Shown here one piece after another: positions 10,701-21,900 of a DNA stretch of 64,000 nt (its first letter is position 1; each line of letters opens with the position of its first letter). The notes under the pieces are model-generated. The model had not been told where the DNA came from. It ran no database searches and worked only from the letters and a program-made list of their open reading frames with translations. Origin of the DNA: Phycisphaerales bacterium. Its GTDB lineage: Bacteria > Planctomycetota > Phycisphaerae > Phycisphaerales > UBA1924. The stretch covers positions 18,894 to 82,893 of the forward strand of contig JAFIFZ010000055.1 in the NCBI GenBank assembly GCA_020831775.1, in the 5' to 3' direction. A program made the translations under genes and the position numbers.

Positions 10701-11296
10701 TCGGCCCCGAGCGAGCCGAGCGTCTCGGCCATGGGCTGATCGCCCGAAAGTCGGGCGACAAGGTCCGGCGATCGCTCCGCCGCGGCGGACAGTTCCGCGA
10801 TCGCCCCGCTCAGCGAACGCACCTGCGCAGGGTCGAGCAGTCGCGAGCCGAAGCCGATGCGGTTGATGCGGACCGTCCCGTCGTCGAGCCCCGTCGCGAC
10901 CATCGAGAGGTCCGGCGTCCAGGCGAGCGATCGGGGGATCGCCCCGTCGGGCAGGAGGGGGCGTTCGTCGAAGACCTCGCCGGTCGAGACTCGGATCGAA
11001 CGGACAACCCCGTCACGCCCGAGCTTGGCGGCCGCCCGGAGCTCGCCCACAAACCCGGACTCGAAGGCGATCAGACCGACGGCCCCCGTCTCGTCGGCGC
11101 GGGCCTGGACGAGCGATTCGGTCTTTCCACCCACAAGCAGGGGCGCCGAGACCCAGACCAAGAGCACGCAGATCCCCAAGACGGCTCCGAGGACCGCCAT
11201 GCCACCGATCGTGATGACGATCTCCGCGCCGCGGTCCCACAGCCGCACGGCTCGGCTGCTGCGTCGGCCGGGGCCGGCGGATTGCTTCGCGGCCAT
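7790..11296 (-). CDS. pstC: Phosphate ABC transporter permease PstC with very large inserted domain
   Basis: Partner of PstA in the phosphate channel. The protein is 1168 residues; E. coli PstC is about 320. A first membrane helix (residues ~28-52) is followed by some 640 hydrophilic residues. Their ends look like beta-propeller blades (SLAWTPDLSMVATGLDDGTV; LLIATDDGRLRTLFTATQ), and a middle part around residues 160-350 is Leu/Ala/Glu-rich and probably helical. The permease core begins near residue 700 (YGLMPLIFGTLKATVVAMII). It is interrupted by a second hydrophilic insertion (~840-960) and ends with the coupling loop EDAMRSVPDSLRLASLGAGA and the conserved GRAVGETMIVLMATGN. It starts 60 nt after the pstS stop. 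Enlarged PstC proteins with propeller-like inserts exist in other bacteria; this one is unusually large. Confidence 0.93.
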   Translation of the reverse strand: MAAKQSAGPGRRSSRAVRLWDRGAEIVITIGGMAVLGAVLGICVLLVWVSAPLLVGGKTESLVQARADETGAVGLIAFESGFVGELRAAAKLGRDGVVRSIRVSTGEVFDERPLLPDGAIPRSLAWTPDLSMVATGLDDGTVRINRIGFGSRLLDPAQVRSLSGAIAELSAAAERSPDLVARLSGDQPMAETLGSLGAEPGREVSSLLRRSEDHAATLARRDEAGREAHQALGSTLGSLRADAEAGRLVARLADPARAEALEALLDELDALSFDPALEQLGEERSVEAGEDFGRLVLVLEAIANAAPLIGADPQAADSALLRAMVATASALDSTADLLVRVTGSRDELSGLASDPSLRANALELLARLAELDDGDDFALRAAPGPGDRPLLRFGGGDVGAVVSGVERSGVLELRLTIPLITAGRPIRVAEGDDPVVRVSVARTPTNDRILAAHTESGVTFWRSERGLEAGDTRVAVRAVVSTRRVLIESDRYGTPDRLLITEDGEQVWGVWAASGELRRYAVSPDHEDPEAASTMRFAGSYTTAAPITASDMTVGARSLLIATDDGRLRTLFTATQRGAGEDGRAVVGNELLGPSDDPVVSLGVSARDRTVAALRSSGRLDLMHATSAKRVASVAAGEGDTPIAVFMLPRRDGLMLVDAAGGYRLWALDAGHPRASFRSLFRPVLYEGEYQPQHVYQSSAGSEGAEVKYGLMPLIFGTLKATVVAMIIAAPLAVLAAIYSSEFLSPGTRKAVKPTIELMASLPSVVLGFIAAMVLAPYMRDHLPAVLVGFVVVPLTIVLAASLWRALPDHASRRIGATSRLGIVFVLLAIGCLLATGVGPLIERTLFSVSEGDRLVAAGLHRPADPDAVPAWVPDDPSELTSAEQRTLRGFHGIYTVGGELVLPEGELDDIPATRLPPEGGIRRWLDGAFGGPTPGWLVALFPIGLLLSAALRGPLLDRRLAEMGTGATPGKVIATELLRFGLTIAGAIALTLLGAQALVWLGHDPRDSIFGPFSVRNTLVVGIIMGFAIIPIIYTISEDAMRSVPDSLRLASLGAGATPWQTAVRVVLPVAASGIFSAMMIGLGRAVGETMIVLMATGNTPEISMNIFSGFRTLAANIAVELPEAPPGGTHYRVLFLCGLVLFLMTFVINTTAELVRQHFRKRNAAL

Positions 11297-11356
11297 GCGT
11301 CGATGCCCTTCGGGAACCGGAACTCGGGCCGGGCTGGGCCTGTTGGGGACGGAGCG

Positions 11357-12319
11357 TTAGAACGACGGTTCAATCCCGACCTTGCGCAGATCCTCACGCG
11401 CGGTGTCGGGGGCGACAGGGTAGTACCCTTCGCGGATGATGGCCTCCTGGCCCTGTCGGCTGTAGACCATGCGGGCGAACTCTCGCCTGAGGGGGTCGAG
11501 GCCCTGGCGCTCGTCGTAGTTGACATACACCAAGAGGAAGCGGGCGAGGGGGTAATCGCCGCTGAGGGCGCCTTGGAGGTCGGGCGATGCGGCCGCGTGC
11601 CCGTCAACGACGATCGGGACGGCCCGCACGGCGGCGGTCTTGTACCCGATGCCCGAGTACCCGATGGCGTAGCGGTCGCGTCCGACGGCCTGGACGACGC
11701 CGGACGAGCCCGGCTGCTCCTTCACCGAGGACTTGAAGTCCGCCCCGCCGAGGGCGAACTGCTTGAAGAAGTCGTAGGTGCCCGAGGCGCTGTTGCGCCC
11801 GTACAGGCTCAGCGGGCGGTCGGCCCAGCCCGGCTCGTCGACGCCCAGGTCGCCCCAGGTCAGGTCGGACCCGCGGACGCTGAACGCACGGTTGATCTGA
11901 TCCATCGAGATCTCGCGGATCGGGTTGTCGCGGTGGACATAGACCGCCAGGCAGTCGATGCCGACCCGGAGCAGCGTGGGCGGGTAGCCGAAGCGGCGCT
12001 CGAACTCGTCGATCTCCGACGAACGCATCGGGCGGCTCATGGGGCCGAATTGGGCCTGGTTCTCCATGAGCGCTGGAGGGGCGGTGCTGGAGCCCTTGCC
12101 CTCGATCTCGATCTGGACATTGGGGTAGAAGCGGTTGAAGACCGCCGCGAGCTGGGCCATGACATTGTTCATGGTGTCCGAGCCCATGCTCTTGAGCGAG
12201 CCGCTGACGCCCCGGGCCCGCTGGTAGGACGGGAACGACTCGTCAACAGTGACGGGCGCCATGCCCATCATGAGGACGCCGCAGCAGAAGGCGGCAAGAA
12301 CCGCGCCAAGCTTTCTCAT
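11357..12319 (-). CDS. pstS: Phosphate-binding periplasmic protein
   Basis: Extracytoplasmic receptor that hands phosphate to PstCA. It is 320 residues with a Sec signal peptide (MRKLGAVLAAFCCGVLMMGMAP). Phosphate-contact regions are visible: GSDTMNNVMAQLAAVF near residue 47, then GKGSSTAPPALM and GRNSASGTYDFFKQFALGG, the usual Gly/Ser/Thr-rich binding loops of the PstS/PBP-like family. GGAGG lies about 7 nt before the ATG. It is the first gene of pstS-C-A-B and its promoter should lie in 12320-12483, where a Pho-box-like repeat can be seen. Confidence in family and role is high. Confidence 0.95.
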   Translation of the reverse strand: MRKLGAVLAAFCCGVLMMGMAPVTVDESFPSYQRARGVSGSLKSMGSDTMNNVMAQLAAVFNRFYPNVQIEIEGKGSSTAPPALMENQAQFGPMSRPMRSSEIDEFERRFGYPPTLLRVGIDCLAVYVHRDNPIREISMDQINRAFSVRGSDLTWGDLGVDEPGWADRPLSLYGRNSASGTYDFFKQFALGGADFKSSVKEQPGSSGVVQAVGRDRYAIGYSGIGYKTAAVRAVPIVVDGHAAASPDLQGALSGDYPLARFLLVYVNYDERQGLDPLRREFARMVYSRQGQEAIIREGYYPVAPDTAREDLRKVGIEPSF

Positions 12320-12415
12320 CTTTCGACCTCCAGAAGGTGTCGGCTCTGACAGCTTTACCCGTCTTGCGGGGATTGAATCAGTAGGGAGGCGTCGGTCGCG
12401 CCGACCCCCGCGGAA

Positions 12416-12432
12416 TGTGAAGAACAGGTAAA
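12416..12432 (-). promoter_or_regulatory. Candidate Pho-box-like direct repeat upstream of pstS
   Basis: On the minus strand, about 100 nt before the pstS start, TTTACC and TTCACA are separated by 5 nt. That is two copies of a TT(T/C)AC(A/C) hexamer at 11-bp spacing, the geometry of PhoB and PhoP binding sites. The match is imperfect and there are only two units. The rest of the 12320-12483 gap shows no convincing -35/-10 pair. An 8-bp inverted pair GCTTTACC/GGTAAAGC (12352-12359, 12427-12434) overlaps it and may be chance. Confidence 0.35.
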
Positions 12433-12483
12433 GCCCGCGCCCGCCGGCCGAACACGCCCCTGCCTCGGTGCGGAAGGTCCGGT

Positions 12484-12984
12484 TCAGCGCACCAGCGGGA
12501 CCTCGGTCATCTGCGTGATCTTGCGGTCCCCCTCGATCGCGGGGATGTACTCGCAGACCATGATCCCAAAGCGGGGCAGATCGCCTTCGAGCTCCTCACG
12601 GACGACGCGGAGCTTGAGGGGGTACTGGATGTTCCCGTTAAACATGCTCTCGGCCTTGGCCAGGACATCGGCCCTGACGATCCAGTCGGCGATGAGCTCG
12701 GCGCTGGGGTCGAACAGGCGGAAGTAGAGGTCGCCCCGCGCCGGGACGCCGGCGAAGATGTCCCCGTCGCGGGCGAAGAGGATGATGGTGAAGTCGAGCC
12801 GGTCGACGAAGCCGTCGCGGTTCCGGTCCTCGGCGCCGTTGAAGATCATCTCCATCGTCTGGGGACGGAGGCTTCGCAGGCGTCGTTCGTCGAGCACGCG
12901 CGGGCCCTTGGGCTCGGGCGTGGCGCACGACTGGCACAGCACCCCCGCGATCAGCAGCAACACAACTCCCAAGGCTCGCTTCAC
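12484..12984 (-). CDS. Small putative lipoprotein with EF-hand-like loop, downstream of gspD
   Basis: Not a family I recognise. The 166-residue product has a signal peptide, VKRALGVVLLLIAGVLCQSC, with Cys residues at the expected lipidation region, although the lipobox is imperfect. Near the middle of its first half is DRNRDGFVD, a DxNxDGxxD calcium-binding loop of EF-hand/dockerin type. The rest alternates beta-strand-like stretches. I chose the GTG at 12984 because GGGAG lies just before it and the signal peptide then starts with KR; an ATG at 13005 is also open and would overlap gspD. The start is 7 nt past the gspD stop, so it is co-transcribed with the T2SS operon. A small exported lipoprotein directly behind a secretin gene could act as a pilotin or channel accessory, which is inference from position only. 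Confidence 0.7.
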   Translation of the reverse strand: MKRALGVVLLLIAGVLCQSCATPEPKGPRVLDERRLRSLRPQTMEMIFNGAEDRNRDGFVDRLDFTIILFARDGDIFAGVPARGDLYFRLFDPSAELIADWIVRADVLAKAESMFNGNIQYPLKLRVVREELEGDLPRFGIMVCEYIPAIEGDRKITQMTEVPLVR

Positions 12985-12991
12985 GGTTTGC

Positions 12992-15900
12992 TCACTCCCT
13001 GTCATCGTCGCCCCCCGACCACCAGCCCCCGCCAGACCTCTGGGCCGGTTGCTCCTGCGTTTCCTGCCCGGGCGACGGCAGCCTCCGGGTCGGCTCGATC
13101 AGCATGCCGCCCTCGCCCCGCTCGGGCCTTGCGATACCCGGGCGGACCTCGGGGATCTCCTTGCGCGATTCACGGTCGAGGATACGCCGCACATTGGCGA
13201 CGGCGGCCATCCGGTCGATCGAGACATCCGAAAGCACCCGCTGCTTGGCGACATCCTCGGGCTTGGTGCCGTGGATGACGCGGGGGGTCAGGATGACCAG
13301 AAGTTCTGTCTTCACGCTCGAACGGAGGTCGGTCTGGAAGGCCCTGCCGAGGATCGGGATATCCCCGAGGATCGGCACCTTGGTTCTGCGTTCCTGGTCG
13401 GTGGTCTGGATCAGCCCGCCGATGACGACGGTCTGCCCGTCCTTGACGGTCACGATTGTGTCGACGAGGCGCTGGGTGATGATCGGCGACTCGAAGTCTT
13501 CGCTGATCCGGGTGGTGCGCTGGCTGACCTGCGAGATCTCGGGGTTGATCTCCATGCGGACGAAGCCATCGGGGCTGATCGTGGGCGTGACATTCAGGAT
13601 GATGCCCACATCCCTGCGGGAGACATTCGCGCGGGTTCGGCCGGATTCGAAGGTCTCCACATCATCGATGATCGCGATGTTCTCGCCGACCTGGATGACC
13701 GCCGGCTCGTTGTTGGTGACGGTGACCTCCGGGCGGCTGAGCACTTCGAGCCTGCCCTGCTGCTCGAGCGAGCGGATCAGCAGGCCGAAGTCCTGCGAGG
13801 CGACCGAGAGGTTCGGCACGCCCAGCGCCGTCGCGACCGCGACGCCCGCGGGCGCAGAGCCGATGATGTAGTCTTCGCCGCCGAACGGGCCGACCTCGAT
13901 GTCCATCCCCCAAGTCTGCTCCTGGTCGATCGTGACCTCCGCCAGCAGCACCTGGATGACGACCTGCGGCGGGGCCGCGTCGAGCTCCTCGACGATCCTC
14001 CGGACCGACTCGATGTACCTCGGAGAGGCGGTGATGACCAGCTTGTTGGACTTCTCGTCGCCGACGACCGTCACCTCCTGCTCGAGTTGGCGCGACAGGG
14101 CGCCGAGTTGGTCGTCGCGCAGGGTCTCTCGGATCCGGACCGACTCCTCGCGGAAGAAGTTCGTGAGCGTCGTCTCCATCTCCAACGCCTTGGCGTTACG
14201 GAGGTGATAGACGAAGCGTTCGCGCTCGGTCGCCTCGATGTTGTCGAGGCTTTCGATGACATTGCGGACCAGATCGAGATACTCCTCGGTCCCTGAGACG
14301 AGCAGCGTGTTGGTTCGCGGGTCGATGGTGATCGCCAGCTCCTGGCGCTCGTCGGGCACGGGGGTGACGCGCGTTGCGTCCAGCAGGGACGGGCCCTGCT
14401 CATCACCGACGAGGTCGGCCGACTGCGTCGGAATCAGCACGAGGCGGTTGCCCTGCTGCTGGAGATTGAACAGGTCGCGAAGGACACCCCGCATCGCGCC
14501 CGCGTCGGCGTTCTGGAGGCGGAAGACCTCGATCTTGCGGTTGCCCGCGGTGGTGCTGTCCAGGTCGTCGATGATCTCCTCGATCAGCGACATGATCTGG
14601 GGCGGCGCCGCGACCAGCACCGAGTTGGTCCGCAGGTCGAAGGTCAGGCGGACCTGATCACGGATCGCGCCGTCGATCTGCGCCTCGCTGGGCGCTTCGC
14701 CGATCTCCGTCTCGATCCGCGAACGCAACTGGTTTCGGAAGAACCGCACGCGCGTCGCCTGCTGGGCGGCGATCGAGCCCTGGCCGCCCCCGATCGGGCG
14801 ACCGGCCAAGATCGTCTGGAGCAGGTTCACGACCTCGATCGCGTTGGCGGTGCGGAGCTCGATCCGCCGGATGTCCTGCTCGGTGCGGATCTCGCCCGCG
14901 TCGAGCTGCACGACCAGACGCCGGATCTCGCCGATGTCGTTCTCGCTGCCGGTGACGACCAGGGCGTTGAGGCGGTCGTTGGCCATCACGCCGACCGAAC
15001 CCGCCCCGCGGCGCTGGTTCTCACGCCGCACATACATCTCGTTGATCGCCTGGGTGATTTCGCCCGCCCGGCCCCGATCGACATACAGGATCTCGGTCTT
15101 CTGCCCGGTCGTTCGTTCGGCGTCGCCCGTAGCCAGGGCGCGGATGAGCTCGCGGACCAGCCGCAGGTTTTCCTCGCTCGCGGCGACGATCAGCGAGCCC
15201 GTCGCCGGCTCGGGCTCGATGCGGAACGCGTCGGAGGGCGACTGGGGCACGCCGGCGCGCCGCGTCGCCTCGATGCGTTCGGCCACAAGGCGCTGCAGTC
15301 GCGGCGCCAGCGCGTTCACATCGGTATCGGGCACCGCGATCACATGCAGACCGACCGCGTCGGTCGCGTGCTCGCGGTCGAGCGTGTCGAGCAGCCCTTC
15401 GAGAATGTCCAGGCTCCGGCGGCTGGTCGAGACGATCAGGGCGTTGGTCCGGAGATCGGCCTGCACGACCACGCGGTCTTCGGGCCTCGCCTCTCCCACG
15501 CGCTCGCGCTCGGTGAAGACCTGGCGGACGATCTGAGCGACGCGGTCGGCCGCGGCGAACCGGAGCGGGAAGACCCGCACCTCGTTGCTCGCTGAGGCGG
15601 CCTCGACATCGAGCATCGAGACCAGCTCACGCACCGCGTTCACATTGGCCTCCGAGCCGACCACGATCAGCGCGTTCAGCTGTGTTTCTGGCGTGATGAG
15701 CAGGCCCGACAGCGGCGCGACGAGATCGGTCTCGGCGAACTGCGATGGGTCGGTCGGGTCGCCGCCCGCCTGCAAGACGCGGAGGCGTCCGACCTGGCGA
15801 CGCAGCGCTTCGGCCTCGGGCGTGCGCCCGACGCCGGTCACGAGCACCTCGCTGAGCTTGGCGGCAAGCCTCGTCGGGTCGGCGTGCTCGACGGGGATCA

Positions 15901-18900
15901 GCGTCGTCTCGACCCAGCGCCCGCCCTCGTCGCTGTCCATGTCGCGGATGAGCACCTCGACGAGCGCGACCGCTTCCTCACGACCGGCGACGATGAGCGC
16001 GTTGGTGCGCTCGTCGACGGAGACGGCGATTTCGCCGGCGAGGGCTCGGCCGGTAGCAGTGGTCGGCTGGCCCCGGCGCTGCGTGCCGGGCAGGCGGCGC
16101 AGCGCCTCGCCCTGGCGGAAGACCTCGTCGATGACGCCGCGGAGGCGCGAGGCCGAGGCGTTCTTGAGCGGGAAGATGCGGACGACGACCGCGTCACCGA
16201 TCGGGAGCGTGTCGAGCATCTTGACGACGCCCTTGAGCGCCTTGACGTTCGCCTCGCTGGAGGCGATGACGATGGCGTTGGACTGCCCGTGCTCCTGCAG
16301 ACGGATCGGCACGGAAAGATCGAGCTCGGCCGCCGGCTTGTCCCAGCGGTCGGCGGCGATCGAGAGCCTGCGGATCTGCTCGACCAGCGAGCGGGCCGGC
16401 GCCGCGCCCGTGGTCTGGTCCTCGGGGTTGAGCATGCGCCGGAGCGTCTGCACGACCGCCGAAGCCTCCGCGAGCTTGAGGGGCACCACTTCGACGAACT
16501 GGTCCGCCCCCGCCGGCTCGGCGTCCATCGCCCTGACGAGATCGGCGACGGTCTCGGCGTCGCGCGTGTCGGCGACGACCGCCAACGCGCGCCGGGAAGT
16601 CATCGGGATGATGGCGACGGGCTCTGTGACGAGCCCCGCCTGGCCCGCTGCGGGCTCGCGCGTGACGCCCATCTGCTCGAGCAGGCGCCGGATCTCGGCG
16701 GGCTCGTTGTGCTCGATGTCGATGATGAGGACGCCTCGCCCGGGGGCGCCGCCGCCGCCACCGATACCGCCCAGCTCGCGCACGACCGCTCGGACCTGTT
16801 CGAAGATGTCCTCGCTGGAGGAGACGACGAGGCTGTTGCTGGCGCGGTCGACCTCGATCGCGAAGATCTCGCCGCGGCGTTGGGCGATGGGGCCGAAGCT
16901 GCGGGCGACGGTGTCGCGCATGCGTGCGGCCGAGCCCTCGCCGACCGCCAGCACGCGCGGGAGCGCCCCGCTCTCGCCGGACATCGCACCCAGCGACTCG
17001 ACAAGCGACTCGATCTGGGCGAACTGCGTCTCGTCGGCGCGGACGAGGATCACGCCCGCGTCGTCGTCGCCGATCACCTGCACAGAGCGCGTGCCCCCGC
17101 CCGCATCGACGCGCGAGGCGAACATCGAGCGCACACTCTCGGCGATCCGCGTCGGGCGGCCCGAGCGCACGCGGATGATCCGCGGCTCGGGAAGCTGCAG
17201 CACATCGGGCACATCGAGCCGCTCGACGATGCGCTCGATGCGCTCGAGGTCGGGGCGCGAGGCGAAGACGATCAGCGCGTTGCTCTGCGCCTCGGCGGAG
17301 ACGATCGGCGTCTCCTCGCCCGAGACGAGGACGGGGATGTCGAAGAAATCGCGGTCGTCGCGCGTGCGCTGGCGGTCGCGCTCGCGCTGCAGGCGTTCGC
17401 GATCGACCTGGCGGTCGAGCGTCGCCCTGAACGCCTCGCTCAGCGAGCGGGCGACGCTCCTCGCGTCGGCGTGGCGGAGGGGGATCACCGCGAGCTGACG
17501 CGAGGTGTCATACTCCTCGGTGTCGAGCTGGTCGAGCAAAGCGGAGATGCCCGGCCACTCGGGCTCGTCGGCGCTGATCACCAGGGAGTTGGAGGCCGGG
17601 TCCGGAACGATCGTCACACGCTTGGCGCCGGGCGTGGCGGCCTCGGGGGCAAAACGCCCGTAGAAGACCTGCAGCGCGTCGGCGATCTGCTTGGCGTCGG
17701 CGAAGCGGAGCTTGACGAACTCGGTCCGGCGGTCGCCGTCGGGCGCGACATCGACCGCCGTGATGATCTCCTCGATCTCCTCCATCTGCTCGGGCGTGGC
17801 GGAGACGGCGATGGTGTTGTCGGTGGGGTTGAAGTCGAAGGCGGGCCGGGGCTCGCCGGCGCCGTAACGCCGGTCGCGGAACATCGCGTTGAGCGTGAAG
17901 CGGACATCGTTGGCCGTCGCGTTCTGCAGCGTGAAGCGCCGGAAGCGGACAAGGCTGCGTGCCGGCTCTGTGTCGAGCTTCTCGACCTGCTGCATCACCA
18001 GATCCACCGCCTCGCGCGAGCCGCTGAGCACCAGCGCGTTGCTGCGGGCGACGGGTGTGATCCGTACCTTGATGTTCTCCGGCAGCGACGCGCGCACGGC
18101 GGCGGCGACCTCGGTGGCGCTGGCCGAATCAAGCGGGACGGTCACGAAGGTGACATCGTCGGAGGTCGGCGCTCTGTCGAGCTCGGTGATGAGCGCTCGC
18201 ACGCGGTCCTCGATCGTCTCGGGAACAGACACGATCAGCGAGTTGGTGCTCGGCTGGGGCGTGACGATGATCCGTTCCTCGCTGCGGGTTGCGGGGAACA
18301 TCTGGCGCACGGCTTGGGCCGTCTCGTTCGCCTGCGCGTTGCGCAGCGTGTACACCTCGACGAGGCGGTGGTCGCCCAGTTCGGGCTGGTCCATCTGCGC
18401 GACCAGATCGCGGACGATGCGGAGGTCGTCTTCGGGCGCAGCAACGATGAGTATGTTGCCGTCGGGCGAGCCGAGGACGGAGACCGCGCTCTCCGACCCG
18501 TCGATCTGCGCCCGGCCCTGGAAAAACCGCTGGAGGCTGCCCGCGGCCCTGCCCGCCTGGGCGTGGCGCAGCGTGATCGTCTCGATCTTCACGCCCTCCC
18601 GCTCGGCGGAGGCGTCGAGTTCCTTGATGAACTGCTCGGCCTCGTCGACGCGTTCGGCCACGCCGACGAGCAGCAGCAGACGCCGGCCCCGATCGACCTG
18701 CACCTGCACCCGCTGAGGGTCTGTGCCCTGCCACGGACGCCAGCCGGGCGTCGAGAACGCCTCCTGGATCAGGCCCCGCACCGCGTTCAGGTCCACGCGC
18801 TCGGCGCGCACGGCTCTGACGATCCGCCTCGCTCCCTCGTCGGGCGCGCTGTCGAGCATACCGACGACGCGCTCTGCCGTCGCCAGCAGGTCGCCCTGGC

Positions 18901-21900
18901 CGAGCAGCATCACGGTGTTGGAGCGCTCAACGGTCGAGATATACAACTGCTCGGCGTCGGGCTGGGGCTGGCGACCCCAGAGCCGCTCGGCCTGCAGGTT
19001 CCAGACCAATTCATCGAGCGTCTGCTGGATCTCCGACACCCGGATGTTCTCAAGGCGGACCATCCGAATGTCGAGTTGGCGGGCCTCCGCCGGCTCGTCG
19101 AGGGCCGCGGCCATCGCCTCCACCTGGGCGAAGTCGTCTTCCGAGGCCGCGACGATCAGGGTCCCGCTGCGTCGGTCGCCAAAGACGGCCACCCCGCCGC
19201 TGGCCCCGCGTTCGCCGGCCCTGGTCCGGTCGCGGAAAAACTGCTGCAGCGACTGGGCGACGGTCTGGGCGTTCGCCCGTTCAAGCCGGATGGTGCGGAG
19301 CGGGAAGCCCCCCGTCTCCGCCTCGTCCAGCCGCTCGATGAGCGCCGAGGCTTGGGCGATTTCCTCAACTGTTGCGCGCACGACGACAACGCTCGAAGCG
19401 TCCTCGGCGGTGATCCGGATGCGGTCGCGCCGCGCCTCGTCACGCCCGATGAGCACCTGCTCCAGCACGCGACGCACCGACGACGGGGACGCCTGCTTGA
19501 GCGTGAAGACCTCCGTCACCGAACCGTCGTCGGCGAGGCTCGTGTCGGTCTCGTCGAGCAGGCGACGCACCTCGGCGTGCTGCTCGTCAGACGCCGTCAC
19601 CAGCAGTGTGTTGGTCCGCTCGTCGACGAAGAACCTTGCTCGCGGCGACTGCCTCGACGCGGCGTCCTGGCGCTGCGCGTCGAACAGCCCCTGCATCGTG
19701 CCCGAGAGCCGCCTCGCGTCGGCGTTTTCGAGCGTGTAGCGCCGGATCGACATCCTGTTCTGCGCCGGGCTCTGATCGATCAGCGAGACGAACGCGTCGA
19801 TCAGTTCGAGGCTTTCGGGCGGGGCCGACACGATCAGCGAGCCCTGCCCGGGATCGCTCATCACAAAGACCGTCGCCGGGTCGACACTCCCCCGCACCCG
19901 GCCCTCGGGCCCGTCGACCGTCAGGTCCAGCTCGCGCAGGCGCCTCGCCTGGCGACCCCGAGGCTGCGGGCTCAGAAAATCACGCACCGCCGAAACCGCC
20001 TGCGGCCCCTGGATGTTGCTGAGCGGATAGATCTTGACCGTGCGGCTCTCCCCCGCTCCGGCCCGAGCGATCGACGCGATCAGCGTGCCCAAGACCTCAA
20101 AGTCCGTGTCGTTGGCCCACACGATCACCGCGTCGCCCGCAGGGTCGGCCGTGATGCCCACGCGACCGGTAAAGCCCGCGGGGTTCTGATCGCTCGCCCG
20201 CCCGACTTGGCCGACCGTCTCGCGCACGACGCCGACGATGCCGCGCGCGTCGACCCCGTCGGGCAGACCGATCACGCGGACCGCCGTCGGCTCCGGCGGG
20301 AGTTGGTCCTGAAGCTCGCGCGCGAGTTCTGCGACGCGATCGGCGAGCCTCGACGAACCGACGACGAGCAACGCGTTGGTCACGGGATCGACGGCGATCG
20401 TGACCGACACGCCCTTCTCATCACCCGTCCCATCGCTGGCCCTGTCGCCGTCAGACCCGCCACCCGGAGAAGGCTCCGGATCGTCGTCGCCTTCGTCGTC
20501 ACCCTCGGTCTCGATCGAAAGGCCGAAGACCGCGGCCTCCATCAGCCGGTGCAGCCAGTGCGTGCCCTCGACGCCGAGAGGCTCGTCAATAGGAGCGTTG
20601 ATCGAGCCGGGCCCGCGCCGCTCCTGGCGCCGCAGCAGTTCCTCGGCGCTGATGACCTCAACACGGACGCTGGAGTCGCGTTCGAGCAGGCTGCGGAGCG
20701 TCTGGGCCATCACCTCCGCGTCGGCCCTCGAACGGTCGACACGGATCGTCCGCAGCGATCGCCCGGCCCTGACCGTCGCGTCGTCGAGCTGGCCCGCGAC
20801 GCGTTCGATCCGCCGGATCTGCTCGCCCGTGCCGCGCACCACCAGCGCGTTGGCCGAACGGTCCACCCGCACCGAAGGCGGGGTCGTTGTCTCGTCGTCG
20901 AACAGGCCTTCAAGGCTCGCCGCCAGCTCCGAAGCGTCGGCGTTGATCACTGGCAGCACGCGGATCTCGCGGTCCTCGCGCTCGGCCGTCTCGGTGGTGT
21001 CCAGCTCGCCGATCACTTGCTCGGCCAGCGCCAGCGTCCCGGCCGGGCCGGAGATCACCAGCGCGTTCAGGCGGGGCTCGGGGGCCACACGAACCGCCTG
21101 CTCGCGCGGCTGGCGGCGCTCACGCAAAAGCTGAATCCGCGCCCACTCGGGCACCAAATCAAGATCAGATTCCTTCGCCAGCACACGCTCGACCAGCGGC
21201 GCCAGCGTCTCGGCCCTGGCGTGACGCAGGAATACCGTCCGCACGCCGACGCCGTCGGCGTCCACGGCGATGTCCATCTCGCCGATGAGCGCCCGCGCCT
21301 CGGCGATCTGGTCGGAGGTGCCCGAGAGCACGACCGAGTTGCTCGCCCGCTCGGCGCTCACGCGGATCTCCGGCCGCCCGGGACGGGCCGCGCCGCGCAT
21401 CGCTTCACCGATCGCGCTTGCGACCGACTGCGCGTCGCCCTGGCGGAGGCGGACGACCCGCACCTCGACCACGCCCTGCTGGCCCGGCCGATCGAGCGTT
21501 TCGATCAGCTCCCTGGCCAGCGGCATCATCGGCGTCGGCACGCTCACGAGCAGTCGGTTGGCCCCGCCTTGTGTGTCGGCGTTGACCGCCGGCTCGGTCA
21601 GGCGGACGCCCGCGCTCTCCAGCCGCCGCAACGCCTCGGGCCACCGCGAACGATCGGCGAGCAGTCGCGAGACCGTCTGCGCGACCTGCTGCGCATCGGC
21701 GTGTTCCAGTTCGTACAGCCGGAACTCGACGGGCGGGACCGAGGGCGTCCGATCGTCGAGGTCGCTCAAGACCGCCAAAGCCTCGGCCGCCTTGTCCGCC
21801 GGAGCGACGACCACGATCGCCCCGCTGCCCGGCTCGGGGATCAACTCGACAACGCTCCGCCCATCCATCGCCGAGGCGAGCACGCGATCGGCGGTGCGCA

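Noticed and set aside
12352..12434. Inverted pair GCTTTACC / GGTAAAGC as an operator
   Set aside because: Eight matching bases 67 nt apart in one intergenic region is not far from chance; only the Pho-box-like repeat overlapping it was kept.
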